64,000 bases of DNA from Paenibacillus etheri (lineage in GTDB: Bacteria > Bacillota > Bacilli > Paenibacillales > Paenibacillaceae). Numbering within the stretch: position 1 is the stretch's first letter; every line of letters begins with the position of its first letter. Of this stretch, positions 45,368 through 53,286 are shown one piece after another. The DNA lies in contig NZ_LCZJ02000026.1 in assembly GCF_001012825.1 (NCBI RefSeq), forward strand, positions 98,761 through 162,760, written 5' to 3'. The notes below the pieces were generated by a model. That model did not search any database. It saw only the letters and a list, made by a program, of their open reading frames with translations, and was not told the origin of the DNA. Both the position numbers and the translations under genes were made by a program.

Positions 45368-45670
45368 TTAGTGATCGCCGTGATTACCTTTAGACGGATT
45401 AGTAATGACAAAACCTTCTTCAGGAAGATACAAATAATCAACGACCACACCATCAAGGAGCGGTTGATTCGGATCAAGAATAACATCGATTTCTTTATCT
45501 GTCGAGACTACAACATCATTCTCATTAGGCGTGTCCAAATCCAGTCCGTAGTGAGCATGATCACCGTGAGCATGCGTAATCGCTACGCGAAGCTTCAACT
45601 CGCTGTTTCCTTCAAGTTCCATTTGTTTCTTTATCACTTTAGCCGCATTGCGGGTAATTTTGACCTTCAT
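45368..45670 (-). CDS. HesB/IscA-like protein lacking all cysteines
   Basis: A 100-residue Fe-S_biosyn (HesB-like) fold. The N-terminus VKITRNAAKVIKKQME and the DPNQPLLDGVVVDYLY segment are family-like. The three cysteines that A-type carriers use to hold Fe-S are absent: the protein has no Cys at all. Instead it has histidine-rich loops, THAHGDHAHYG and a C-terminal KGNHGDH. It could bind a metal through His, or be a structural relative. The SD is GGAGATGG. It is upstream of the DUF1450 gene. Confidence 0.75.
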   Translation of the reverse strand: MKVKITRNAAKVIKKQMELEGNSELKLRVAITHAHGDHAHYGLDLDTPNENDVVVSTDKEIDVILDPNQPLLDGVVVDYLYLPEEGFVITNPSKGNHGDH

Positions 45671-45795
45671 CTATCATCCATCTCCTAGTACTTAAATTAA
45701 ATACTCAATTACCTATTTTAAAGGTAAATGACATCTAAAAGCAACTAAATTAGCGAATTAGACACACAATCCGAGGCAAACCACTCTTTACTGCC

Positions 45796-46047
45796 TCATT
45801 TCCCGACCTGAAGTGCCGGGTATTTCCGTCCCATCCGTGACACGAACCAGCCCATAAGGAGCATCGTCACTCCAATATCATCGACCGGCAAAAAAGGCAT
45901 GAAATCCGGCAATACCCAATAGAGCAGCACTGGAATTGTGAATAACAGCTTGTCCCCTATTGCGACTTTAGGGGAGATTACATATCGCCAGGAACTACTG
46001 AAGATAGTAGACCATTGTTTCAGTGACAGCAGTTTTTTCAGTTTCAT
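45796..46047 (-). CDS. DUF1232 (YkvA-like) small membrane protein
   Basis: An 83-residue protein. A DKLLFTIPVLLYWVLPDFMPFLPVDDIG segment is the DUF1232 signature, forming one re-entrant or transmembrane hydrophobic region. Function is unknown. The SD is GGAGGGCCACT. It is monocistronic, 110 bp before the M14 peptidase in the same direction. Confidence 0.75.
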   Translation of the reverse strand: MKLKKLLSLKQWSTIFSSSWRYVISPKVAIGDKLLFTIPVLLYWVLPDFMPFLPVDDIGVTMLLMGWFVSRMGRKYPALQVGK

Positions 46048-46157
46048 AGTGGCCCTCCTCCCAAGTAAAAAGGATACAGCCGCGGATAACGTGTAGTGAC
46101 GACAGCGGCCATACCCTATGGTTTATGTTACGCAAGTTTACTGTAATTGTTTCATAA

Positions 46158-47366
46158 TTATTTCACATTGGATAGTATCGTTCCCAAAATCAGACCCGTT
46201 TCTAGTGCCATATCTTCAAAATCTGTCAGTGGCAACGGATTTTTACCGATCCCCAGCTCCACTGTAAATCCAGGCTTGCGAAAGGTCTGAATGAACCAAT
46301 CCTTATATCCAGCATCACTTCCAGTCAGCTCAACTGCCCGGTAACTGCTCGCAGCAGCCAGCTGCACGGCTAATTCACGGCTCTCGGGAGGCTCATACCC
46401 TCGATAATTCCAATAAATCTCTCCTCCTTGGCTATGCAGAGACACTGCAGCTTCGCCAGGCGCTTCCTCAGCCAGGGCGGCCAGAGCAGCTGCTTCAGGC
46501 TCACTAAGCGCCTCAGGACCACTGTAATCACGCGGAGAGGGCAGCATTACACCACGGCGTTCCCGTTCCTCTTCCCAATGAGCAGGGAATTGATCCCCGA
46601 GATCCACACCGCGTATATTAGCCTTCCAATGCCGGAAACTTCGCCGTCCCCCGTTCCATTTCATAAGGTCCGCATAATAAGGGTGGCCTGGCAAAACACC
46701 TTCCTGTACTAACTCCACGCCGTCAGGGTTAGCCATGGGTACAGCCCATAGGGTCCAGTTATTGTACCATTCTTCTGGACGATGACCATTCCATGCCAAA
46801 CCTTTAGCATAAGCTGCTGCATACTCTTCTATGAACGACATCAGGCATGGCGAGGTCAACCATTCATTAGCATGTAGAGCCGCGTTAACATGCAGATGAC
46901 GGGTTCCATTGCCTATTTTAAGCACATGAATTGGCTTGCCAAGCACACTGCTGCCAATTGGATGTGCTTGTATAAAAGGATATTGTGCTATCAGACTTCT
47001 GATATCGTTCTCAACATCAACCGGGCCATACTCTCCACGCAAGAATACTACTCGCTCCGGAATCGGAGGTGGAATGACGAGCACTTTTCCCGGTGTACAA
47101 TAGCGCCCGGAGGTCACACCTGGATTAAGCTTCTCCAAATCATCTAAACTCACATTGAATAATGAGGTTATGTGTTCAAGATCGTCCCCTTCTTGCACCG
47201 CATACCTTTTACGTGGCGAGGACGGCAGAAATAAAACCTGTCCCGGATATAAATAAGACTGTCTCCCAACCCATGGATTACCTTGAATAACATGCTCAGG
47301 GGTTAATCCATGCAGGGCGGCAATTCGGCTTACGGTATCTCCCCTGCTTGCAATATATTGTCGCAT
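46158..47366 (-). CDS. LysM-M14 gamma-D-glutamyl-meso-diaminopimelate endopeptidase
   Basis: A 402-residue enzyme. Two N-terminal LysM repeats (about 3-50 and 54-100, with GDTVSRIAALHGL and GDDLEHITSLFNV) are followed by a zinc carboxypeptidase M14 domain. ALHANEW (HxxE) gives two zinc ligands, VSLHSQGG the third His, and FTVELGIGK the catalytic Glu. It resembles endopeptidase I of Lysinibacillus, which cuts the stem-peptide gamma-D-Glu-Dap bond during sporulation. It has no signal peptide, consistent with mother-cell or forespore use. The SD is GAGGATGAGACC. Confidence 0.9.
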   Translation of the reverse strand: MRQYIASRGDTVSRIAALHGLTPEHVIQGNPWVGRQSYLYPGQVLFLPSSPRKRYAVQEGDDLEHITSLFNVSLDDLEKLNPGVTSGRYCTPGKVLVIPPPIPERVVFLRGEYGPVDVENDIRSLIAQYPFIQAHPIGSSVLGKPIHVLKIGNGTRHLHVNAALHANEWLTSPCLMSFIEEYAAAYAKGLAWNGHRPEEWYNNWTLWAVPMANPDGVELVQEGVLPGHPYYADLMKWNGGRRSFRHWKANIRGVDLGDQFPAHWEEERERRGVMLPSPRDYSGPEALSEPEAAALAALAEEAPGEAAVSLHSQGGEIYWNYRGYEPPESRELAVQLAAASSYRAVELTGSDAGYKDWFIQTFRKPGFTVELGIGKNPLPLTDFEDMALETGLILGTILSNVK

Positions 47367-47518
47367 TAGGTCTCATCCTCTCGGCCTTTAATTGCTGATA
47401 CGGCAGATACAAAAATAGCAGCAAACAGCACTTAACTCTATTGTATGCAAGTGCCACTACCCTGCATGAAGGAGAAATGAATCACAAGAAGGAACAACGT
47501 TGTCACACTTAATAGATG

Positions 47519-47583
47519 GCAAGTGTTTCTCGTAGAAATATAAGGAATATTTATAGTTGCACAGCAAAATAATTATTATATTT
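47519..47583 (+). repeat. Dispersed hairpin element, copy E (partial, hairpin 2)
   Basis: The AAGTGTTTCTCGTAGAAATA string matches the junction of copy C almost base for base. AAATATAA (47536) pairs with TTATATTT (47576). Hairpin 1 is not visible. Together with the next terminator it occupies the 305-bp gap before racE. Confidence 0.6.
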
Positions 47584-47587
47584 CAAG

Positions 47588-47626
47588 AAAATAGACTGGG
47601 AAATGTGCTTCCCAGCCTATTTTTTC
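47588..47626 (-). terminator. Terminator near the racE 3' end
   Basis: The GACTGGGAA / TTCCCAGCC stem with a 6-nt loop is followed on the right by TATTTTTT, and on the left (minus strand) by TATTTTCTTG, so it may serve both strands. Confidence 0.7.
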
Positions 47627-47672
47627 TTATACTCCGTGGAGTTTGTCCCTATTCAATTCAACATTGCTCTGT

Positions 47673-48485
47673 TTATAACGTGGATACTTGCCATACTACT
47701 GGGGTACGATTAATTTGTTCTCCGAGCCAGTCTCGTGCAATTCGCTGAAACATTTCAGCATCACCACTGCAGAAGAACTGATGAATTGGACTTTCGTCCC
47801 CGATGGACAGCTTGCCTTTATCATATAAAATCGTGCTGATCTCACGAGCTGTCTCATCTGCGGAACTGATCAGTTTGACTCCCGGTCCCATGGTCTCTCC
47901 AATAGGCTCAACAAGAAATGGATAATGAGTGCATCCTAAAATTAAAGTATCGATGTTATTATCTTTAATGCCTTCCAATGCCTGCTCTACAATTTCATAA
48001 CTTTTCTCTGAGCGGAACATGCCTTGCTCAACGAGTGGGACAAGCGCTGGGCAGGCTTGACTTACAACCTCAACAAAAGGAGACAGCTGCTTCAGAGCGT
48101 TAGTATAAGCTCCACTGCCGATGGTTCCTATTGTACCGATCACGCCGACATGTCCGCTTTTGGTCGCGCTAATTGCAGCACGGGCTCCGGGATGAATCAC
48201 CCCAATGACAGGGATAGAGACCTTAGCCGAGATATAATCGAGTGCCGCAGCTGTAGCGGTATTACAAGCGATAACAATCATTTTAGGATTAAACTGGATC
48301 AAATAATCAACAATTTGTTCTGTAAACAGTGTTACTTCCTCGGTCGAACGGGGTCCGTACGGAGCTCGGGCCGTATCTCCGAAATAAATGATCTTCTCCC
48401 GCGGGAGTTGCCTCATCACTTCCTTGACAACTGTTAGCCCTCCCACACCTGAGTCTAATATTGCAATAGCTTGCTGCACGAACAC
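47673..48485 (-). CDS. racE: Glutamate racemase
   Basis: Makes D-glutamate for peptidoglycan. The protein has 270 residues. AILDSGVGGLTVVKEV carries the first catalytic region, VIACNTATAAAL the first catalytic Cys, and LILGCTHYPFL the second. The GTG at 48485 has GAAGGA 6 nt upstream and gives the usual RacE length; in-frame extension to 48557 adds residues without homology or SD. It is monocistronic. Confidence 0.94.
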   Translation of the reverse strand: MFVQQAIAILDSGVGGLTVVKEVMRQLPREKIIYFGDTARAPYGPRSTEEVTLFTEQIVDYLIQFNPKMIVIACNTATAAALDYISAKVSIPVIGVIHPGARAAISATKSGHVGVIGTIGTIGSGAYTNALKQLSPFVEVVSQACPALVPLVEQGMFRSEKSYEIVEQALEGIKDNNIDTLILGCTHYPFLVEPIGETMGPGVKLISSADETAREISTILYDKGKLSIGDESPIHQFFCSGDAEMFQRIARDWLGEQINRTPVVWQVSTL

Positions 48486-48640
48486 ACCGCTTCCTTCTAC
48501 TTGTTTTGTGTAGCTTATGTAAGCCGAAAACAAAATGTACCTGACTTTCAGCCCCAATTGCAGATAATACTCCTTTTATACTCTTAGTTCAAGCTAAGAC
48601 TTTTACCATCATTTTACAGGTCCGTAAGAATGAAATAAAA

Positions 48641-48682
48641 AAGCCACCTTCCGCCCAATGCGAAAAAGCGGCTTTATTAAAA
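48641..48682 (-). terminator. Terminator of the YtxH gene
   Basis: AAAGCCGC and GCGG..GGCTTT pair, with TTTTTTATTT following on the minus strand. The stem has an internal bulge. Confidence 0.65.
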
Positions 48683-48732
48683 AGAATAAGTACTTTTTGA
48701 CCGTAAAACTAAACACTCCATCCACTGTTTCA

Positions 48733-49185
48733 TTATGCGATTTCGTTATTGCCCTTATCATCTGGCTGAACTTCTTCAAGACTAGCTTCTTCACTGCTAA
48801 CTTCATCACTTACAGGCGATACCTCTAACTCCGTTACCTCTTCCAAAGTGGCCGCAGCTTCTTGAATAGTTTCTTCAGCAGCAATTCCACTTACAGCTAC
48901 AGTAGCAGTATCTTCTTCTACAGTATTTGCACATGATTTGCTCCATTCGCGGACCTCATGTACCACATGACCTATAGAATCCTTAGCTTTGTCATATAGC
49001 TCAACGCTCTTGTCTCCTGCCTGCACGGCAATTTCCTGTACCTTTTCAATGCCAGCTGCTGTACCTTCGGCAATATCCTTACGCAGCTCTTTACCTGGCT
49101 TAGGCGCGAACAGAAGTGCTGTCACCGATCCAACCACACTTCCGACTAATGCTCCCCATAACAACCCTTTAGTGTCCTTTTTCAT
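48733..49185 (-). CDS. YtxH domain protein
   Basis: A 150-residue protein. The N-terminal glycine-zipper membrane segment LLWGALVGSVVGSVTALLFAPKPGKELR is the YtxH signature. A helical amphipathic stretch and a strongly acidic C-terminal tail rich in Glu/Val/Ser (from about residue 95) follow. Relatives are general-stress proteins of unknown mechanism. The SD is GGAGAGATGAAACG. A single Cys occurs near residue 84. Confidence 0.85.
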   Translation of the reverse strand: MKKDTKGLLWGALVGSVVGSVTALLFAPKPGKELRKDIAEGTAAGIEKVQEIAVQAGDKSVELYDKAKDSIGHVVHEVREWSKSCANTVEEDTATVAVSGIAAEETIQEAAATLEEVTELEVSPVSDEVSSEEASLEEVQPDDKGNNEIA

Positions 49186-49285
49186 CGTTTCATCTCTCCT
49201 TTGGATTCATTGCTCCCCGCTCTACCGGGCTAATGCCTATATCTGCTATATCATAAGCAGCAGGAGTTTGTCTTGTGACTAATTA

Positions 49286-49951
49286 TTACGACTTTTCAGA
49301 AGTTTTGTCTGTTACATTTTTGGGTGCTATAGCGTATCGGCAGCATTGTCCGCCTTCCGCCATACATTCACTTCGCGTAACCTTAGCATCAAGCAATTCC
49401 TCAAATAGGCTATGCTCGCATTGACAAGCTTTACGATACTGAGTAGCCACCTGGCGAATCGGGCAGTTGTATTCTCTTATGACATACGAACCATCCTCTT
49501 CACGGTTCCACTCCGCCATATATCCACCAGCGTTTTGGATCGACGATAACTCAGCTACTCGTTCTTCCAAATTCCGGCGTTCCATCATCGGTGCATACTG
49601 GGTGAGCATCCGGCGACGGCGTCCCTCAAATAATATATTAACAGCTTCCAATCCACTGCCATAATCCAATTCACGCAGAAGCTCCAAAGCCAAATTATGA
49701 TAGCTTTTTGGAAAATACTCTTCGGACTTCTCCGTTAAAGAATACATATGTAAAGGCCGCCCCATCGCTTGCCGAACCACTTTTGTCTTGGCAAGTCCCT
49801 CCTGCTCCAGCTGAAGAACATGACGACGAACACCCATCTCTGTAATTCCCAACTCTTCTGCCAGCGCGCCGATGGTCAGTGGTCCTTTCGTCTTCAGGAG
49901 CGTCATAATCAAATGCCTTGTCGATCCGTTTTCCTGCCCCATCTTCATCAT
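49286..49951 (-). CDS. HTH regulator with C-terminal cysteine cluster (COG2345, SufR-like)
   Basis: A 221-residue DeoR/ArsR-like regulator. The N-terminal winged HTH is GPLTIGALAEELGITEMGVR. The C-terminal domain carries YNCPIRQVATQYRKACQCEH, then ECMAEGGQCC, six cysteines with a first C-x12-C spacing as in SufR-type [Fe-S] sensors; the later spacings differ. It probably senses an Fe-S cluster or redox state, but no suf operon is nearby. The SD is AGGGGGTTCCTTT. It lies 59 bp downstream of the HepT-like gene. Confidence 0.82.
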   Translation of the reverse strand: MMKMGQENGSTRHLIMTLLKTKGPLTIGALAEELGITEMGVRRHVLQLEQEGLAKTKVVRQAMGRPLHMYSLTEKSEEYFPKSYHNLALELLRELDYGSGLEAVNILFEGRRRRMLTQYAPMMERRNLEERVAELSSIQNAGGYMAEWNREEDGSYVIREYNCPIRQVATQYRKACQCEHSLFEELLDAKVTRSECMAEGGQCCRYAIAPKNVTDKTSEKS

Positions 49952-50010
49952 AAAGGAACCCCCTCTCTTTCACGGCTATCGCCTATTTTATATGATTCTA
50001 TCTTATGCTA

Positions 50011-50451
50011 TTATAGCGTTACACCGGACCCAAGTTCCTGATCCAAATAATTCCCTACTTCAACAGCAAACTGCTCTAGCACCTCTGAAAGGACTGGTGT
50101 GAGCGGGTGTAGTGCTTCTCTTTCCCAGGCAAAATAATCCTGCACGAGCGGCTTACGAAGTGCGACAAGCTCTATCAATCGCTCGTAGATCTCACTTTTA
50201 CCTAGCACTTTTTCTTCATGTATGATAGAAATGATATCCTCATAACTTCCAGCATCACGCATAATAAAACCGTCAATCAGACAACTACCAACGTCCGTAA
50301 CCACCTCTATCGCCAGATGAAGGCAGCGTTCCTGTATTAGTCCGGTTAAAGTATTGCCATCCCATGAAGCAGCCACAGTCCGAAGACCCGTGGTTATATC
50401 TGGGATTTGAGCAAGAATGGTTTCGATTTGTTTGCGGTTGACATAATACAC
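50011..50451 (-). CDS. DUF86 / HepT-like protein (YutE-like), degenerate HEPN motif
   Basis: A 146-residue helical protein of the DUF86/HepT superfamily. The region ALRKPLVQDYFAW aligns with the RNase motif R-x4-H-x-Y, but the His is Gln. No MNT antitoxin nucleotidyltransferase is adjacent. The GTG at 50451 (MYYVNRKQIE) is preferred because GGGGG lies 7 nt upstream and YutE-like proteins begin this way; a longer frame to 50517 would overlap a small membrane protein gene. Probably not an active toxin. Confidence 0.75.
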   Translation of the reverse strand: MYYVNRKQIETILAQIPDITTGLRTVAASWDGNTLTGLIQERCLHLAIEVVTDVGSCLIDGFIMRDAGSYEDIISIIHEEKVLGKSEIYERLIELVALRKPLVQDYFAWEREALHPLTPVLSEVLEQFAVEVGNYLDQELGSGVTL

Positions 50452-50497
50452 AGTAATACCCCCATGTCGAAAATAGTTAGAGAAATCTGCATTATCC

Positions 50498-50608
50498 CTA
50501 CTTACCGCGTTTGCCACGGCGTTTCAGCCAGAAGAACATAATGAAACATGCCGCAAGAAAAACGACCAAATAAGTTAACGCTTCCATCGGATACTCGAGC
50601 TCACGCAT
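50498..50608 (-). CDS. Small single-pass membrane protein
   Basis: A 36-residue peptide: a short acidic head (MRELEYPME), one helix (ALTYLVVFLAACFIMFFWL) and a basic tail (KRRGKRGK). GGAAG lies 11 nt before the ATG; a GTG three codons upstream is possible. The topology and position between two leftward genes support a real small gene. Function is unknown. Confidence 0.5.
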   Translation of the reverse strand: MRELEYPMEALTYLVVFLAACFIMFFWLKRRGKRGK

Positions 50609-50661
50609 TTCTGTCACCGCTTCCGGTATAAAATGATGATGCTATTTAATCAGTAGATCGC

Positions 50662-50949
50662 TTAAATTACGTAATCCACAGCAATTGAAAGTTCTTTAAC
50701 TTCATTAATATGAGCTATAACTTCCTTGTGCGCCGGATGAACCTGATAAGCCTGTAAATCATCTAGAGAAGCTACCACCGTAACTAGAGCAATATCAAAG
50801 GATCGATCAGAATGAATGATATCAGCACCCACTTCAATCGAAAGGAGCTGCGGGATTTTACCTTCCATATTTCGCAGTACGGCTACCGTTGCCGCAATGC
50901 TCTCTTCGGACCGGTCCTTCAATTTAAAAAACACAATATGCTTGATCAT
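50662..50949 (-). CDS. Dabb family protein (stress-responsive A/B barrel)
   Basis: A 95-residue dimeric alpha/beta barrel. The opening IKHIVFFKLKDRS and the ending YQVHPAHKEVIAHIN are typical. Biochemical activity of bacterial members is mostly unknown. The SD is ACAGGGAGCGAG. It is the first of a short leftward series with the small membrane protein and HepT-like genes. Confidence 0.88.
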   Translation of the reverse strand: MIKHIVFFKLKDRSEESIAATVAVLRNMEGKIPQLLSIEVGADIIHSDRSFDIALVTVVASLDDLQAYQVHPAHKEVIAHINEVKELSIAVDYVI

Positions 50950-51113
50950 TCTATCTCGCTCCCTGTTGTAATATTGTAATTAGATATTAAAAATATATCA
51001 TAAGCTTAAGCGTTCTGAAAGAAACTTAAGAAGTGATGACAGAAATAGCAGCATTAACCATTGCCGATGTACAGGAAAGTGTTGTAGTATATTTTTAAAA
51101 AATCGGAGGAATT

Positions 51114-51698
51114 ATGCCTAGTAACCAACAAGAAACTCATAATATCCAGGCGTGGTCTCTGATCAACCGCAAATATCTTGGACAAGGCGTTCGTGTAAAA
51201 AGATTTCGCCGTCCAAAGCGTAGCCAGATTAGAAACCGTGTGTTACTTGCTGTATTGATGGCTAAGGATATCAAACTTTCACGACTCGCAGAAGATCTTG
51301 GTATATCCTCTCGCAGCGTAAGCGCCTGGGTATACGAAGGTCGTATCCCTTCCAACAATAACATTGACAAGACCTGCCGCCTACTCGGGTACCCGCCCCA
51401 CATTTTGTTCAATGAAGCACTAATTCGTCAGAGTCCAATTGTATGTCAACCAACCCCTTCACGATTTATGAAGAGAAGTATTACCAGTTCACCACGCAGC
51501 AACGTGATTCTGACCGGCCTCTGTATGGTTTACGATTTTTCCGTAACCGATGTAAGTATTTGGATAGGCGTTCATCCCGGAACATTTCGAAAATGGTTGC
51601 ACAGCAGCCATCTACCAACCCCTGCTCTGCAGGAAAAAGCCGAAGCCTTCTTCCGGATTCCACGCCATATTCTATTTGCAGACTGCGGAACGCTCTAA
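51114..51698 (+). CDS. Tandem helix-turn-helix protein, uncharacterised
   Basis: A 194-residue basic protein that I cannot assign. After a basic head (KRFRRPKRSQIRNR) come two XRE/Cro-like HTH units. Unit 1 (about 52-98) is KLSRLAEDLGISSRSVSAWV and ends in GYPPHILFN. Unit 2 (about 143-190) is SVTDVSIWIGVHPGTFRKWL and ends in IPRHILFAD. The shared P-x-HILF ending suggests internal duplication. A TTGCCG/TAGTAT promoter with 18-bp spacing and an ATCGGAGG SD precede it, and a terminator follows. Confidence 0.75.
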   Translation: MPSNQQETHNIQAWSLINRKYLGQGVRVKRFRRPKRSQIRNRVLLAVLMAKDIKLSRLAEDLGISSRSVSAWVYEGRIPSNNNIDKTCRLLGYPPHILFNEALIRQSPIVCQPTPSRFMKRSITSSPRSNVILTGLCMVYDFSVTDVSIWIGVHPGTFRKWLHSSHLPTPALQEKAEAFFRIPRHILFADCGTL

Positions 51699-51726
51699 TG
51701 TGATCCTATCTCAATAAGTTCAATGT

Positions 51727-51764
51727 AAGCCCTTCTTCCTTAATAAGGAGAAGGGTTTTTTGCC
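51727..51764 (+). terminator. Terminator after the tandem-HTH gene
   Basis: CCCTTCTTCCTT pairs with AAGGAGAAGGG across AAT, followed by TTTTTTG. Confidence 0.88.
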
Positions 51765-51843
51765 ATATTTTTTTCTTGAAAAAGGGTCATACTATTGTGT
51801 AGGAACATTGTTCAGAACTTAAGAACGGAACAGGAGGCGTAAG

Positions 51844-52647
51844 ATGAGACTTGATGGAATACTATCTGAAGGCTACACCGACACTTGGGATGTGGCCCCC
51901 GGTGTCATCGGACTACGAACCATGTTCGTAAATTGCGCATTCATCGGCCAGCCCAATTCGGACTGGATCATTGTAGATACGGGACTTAGCTCTTACACAA
52001 ACAGAATTATAGAGTTTGCTAAGGAGAAGTATGAGAAACCTCCGGTGGCAATTATCCTGACTCATGGGCATTTTGACCATATCGGGGGCGTAAAAAAGCT
52101 TATTGAGGAATGGAATGTACCCGTGTATGCTCATCCACTAGAACTTCCTTATCTAACAGGTAAAGCGGATTATCCTCCAGCGGATCCGGCCGTAGGCGGC
52201 GGGCTGATGAGTATGGTGTCCTCATTATTTTCACATCATGGTATCGACCTTGGATCAGCCATACATCCGTTGCCAGAAGACAGAACCGTCCCTGGTGCAA
52301 AAGGCTGGAAATGGATCCATACTCCCGGTCATAGTCCCGGTCATATTTCTCTATTCAGACCAGAGGATAAGGTTCTGATTGCTGGTGACACCTTTCTTAC
52401 AGTCAAACAAGAGTCCGTATTCGCAGTGGCTACTCAGCATCAGGTTGTGCACGGCCCACCCTCTTATTTCACGACGGACTGGGAAGACGCGGAAAAGTCG
52501 GTCCGCACTCTCGCACTGCTAGATCCTCATATCGTTCTCTCTGGACATGGGGTACCTATGGAAGGCGAAAAGTTGTCTGCTCAGCTTGCTCATTTATGCA
52601 AAAACTTCAAAGAAATGGCGCTACCGGGTCAAGGAAAGTTCGTTTGA
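51844..52647 (+). CDS. MBL-fold metallo-hydrolase
   Basis: A 267-residue metallo-beta-lactamase-fold hydrolase. LTHGHFDHIGG is the HxHxDH zinc motif, HTPGHSPGHISL supplies the next His, IAGDTFL the bridging Asp, and SGHGVPM the last His. Cytosolic, substrate unknown (the glyoxalase II-like branch is possible). The SD is CAGGAGGCGTAAG. Its last 27 bases overlap the convergent methyltransferase gene. Confidence 0.9.
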   Translation: MRLDGILSEGYTDTWDVAPGVIGLRTMFVNCAFIGQPNSDWIIVDTGLSSYTNRIIEFAKEKYEKPPVAIILTHGHFDHIGGVKKLIEEWNVPVYAHPLELPYLTGKADYPPADPAVGGGLMSMVSSLFSHHGIDLGSAIHPLPEDRTVPGAKGWKWIHTPGHSPGHISLFRPEDKVLIAGDTFLTVKQESVFAVATQHQVVHGPPSYFTTDWEDAEKSVRTLALLDPHIVLSGHGVPMEGEKLSAQLAHLCKNFKEMALPGQGKFV

Positions 52648-53265
52648 TTTCCTTGCTAATATAGACCTTAGGACGTATTGACGGGCAGCTCCCTGAGGAT
52701 CTCTAAGTGTCTCCATATGGGTACCCGTCTTTATAATTTCCGTGTGCTCAAAATGCTGTTTTAAATCAGCTTCACTAAAAAAATGAGCATACTTTCCTGC
52801 TTTATATTCATAGGTCGCAGGTTCCAAACATGCTCCACAGCCGTAATTCGGATCCTCATCGGAAAAAGAAGTAAAATAAAGCAGACCTCCGGAATGGAGC
52901 TGTTCCAGACAATTTGTTAGCAACCTACGACGATCCTCAATAAGAAATAGATGTAACAAGTCATAGCAGTAGATAGCATCGACCTTTGTCTCGAGATTGC
53001 AGTCTAACACGGAACCGGAAATAAAAAAGCATGCGGGGTCCCACTCCGCCGCAATCGCAAGTGCGGCTCCGCTTAATTCAATACCAATGGTCTCAAATTC
53101 ACTGGAGAACATCTTCGTATTCCGTCCATAACCTGCTCCTGGCACCAGTACAGACTTCACATTATGCTTACGAAAGATACCCTTTGCCTCCAAAGCCGTA
53201 GGGCTTGGATCAGTTCCCCAGATCATTCCTTCCTGAGCGAACCGCCGGTTCCAGTAATTGGACAT
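52621..53265 (-). CDS. Class I SAM-dependent methyltransferase
   Basis: A 214-residue methyltransferase. VLVPGAGYGRNTKMF is the SAM loop, TIGIELSGAAL the acidic contact, and AIYCYDLLHLFL motif IV. This is the small-molecule (TPMT/TehB-like) group; the substrate is unknown. The SD is GTGAGGCG. It is convergent with the MBL gene with a 27-bp 3' overlap, and follows the GNAT gene by about 20 bp. Confidence 0.87.
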   Translation of the reverse strand: MSNYWNRRFAQEGMIWGTDPSPTALEAKGIFRKHNVKSVLVPGAGYGRNTKMFSSEFETIGIELSGAALAIAAEWDPACFFISGSVLDCNLETKVDAIYCYDLLHLFLIEDRRRLLTNCLEQLHSGGLLYFTSFSDEDPNYGCGACLEPATYEYKAGKYAHFFSEADLKQHFEHTEIIKTGTHMETLRDPQGAARQYVLRSILARKSNELSLTR

Positions 53266-53286
53266 TCGTCATCGCCTCACTTCGCT

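Noticed and set aside
50011-50949. Toxin-antitoxin module (HepT/MNT) near 50 kb
   Set aside because: No MNT nucleotidyltransferase gene is adjacent, and the HEPN catalytic His is replaced by Gln.
51037-51099. A 20-codon frame starting ATGACAGAAATAGCAGC before the tandem-HTH gene
   Set aside because: It has no convincing SD and overlaps the predicted promoter of the next gene, so it is more likely chance.
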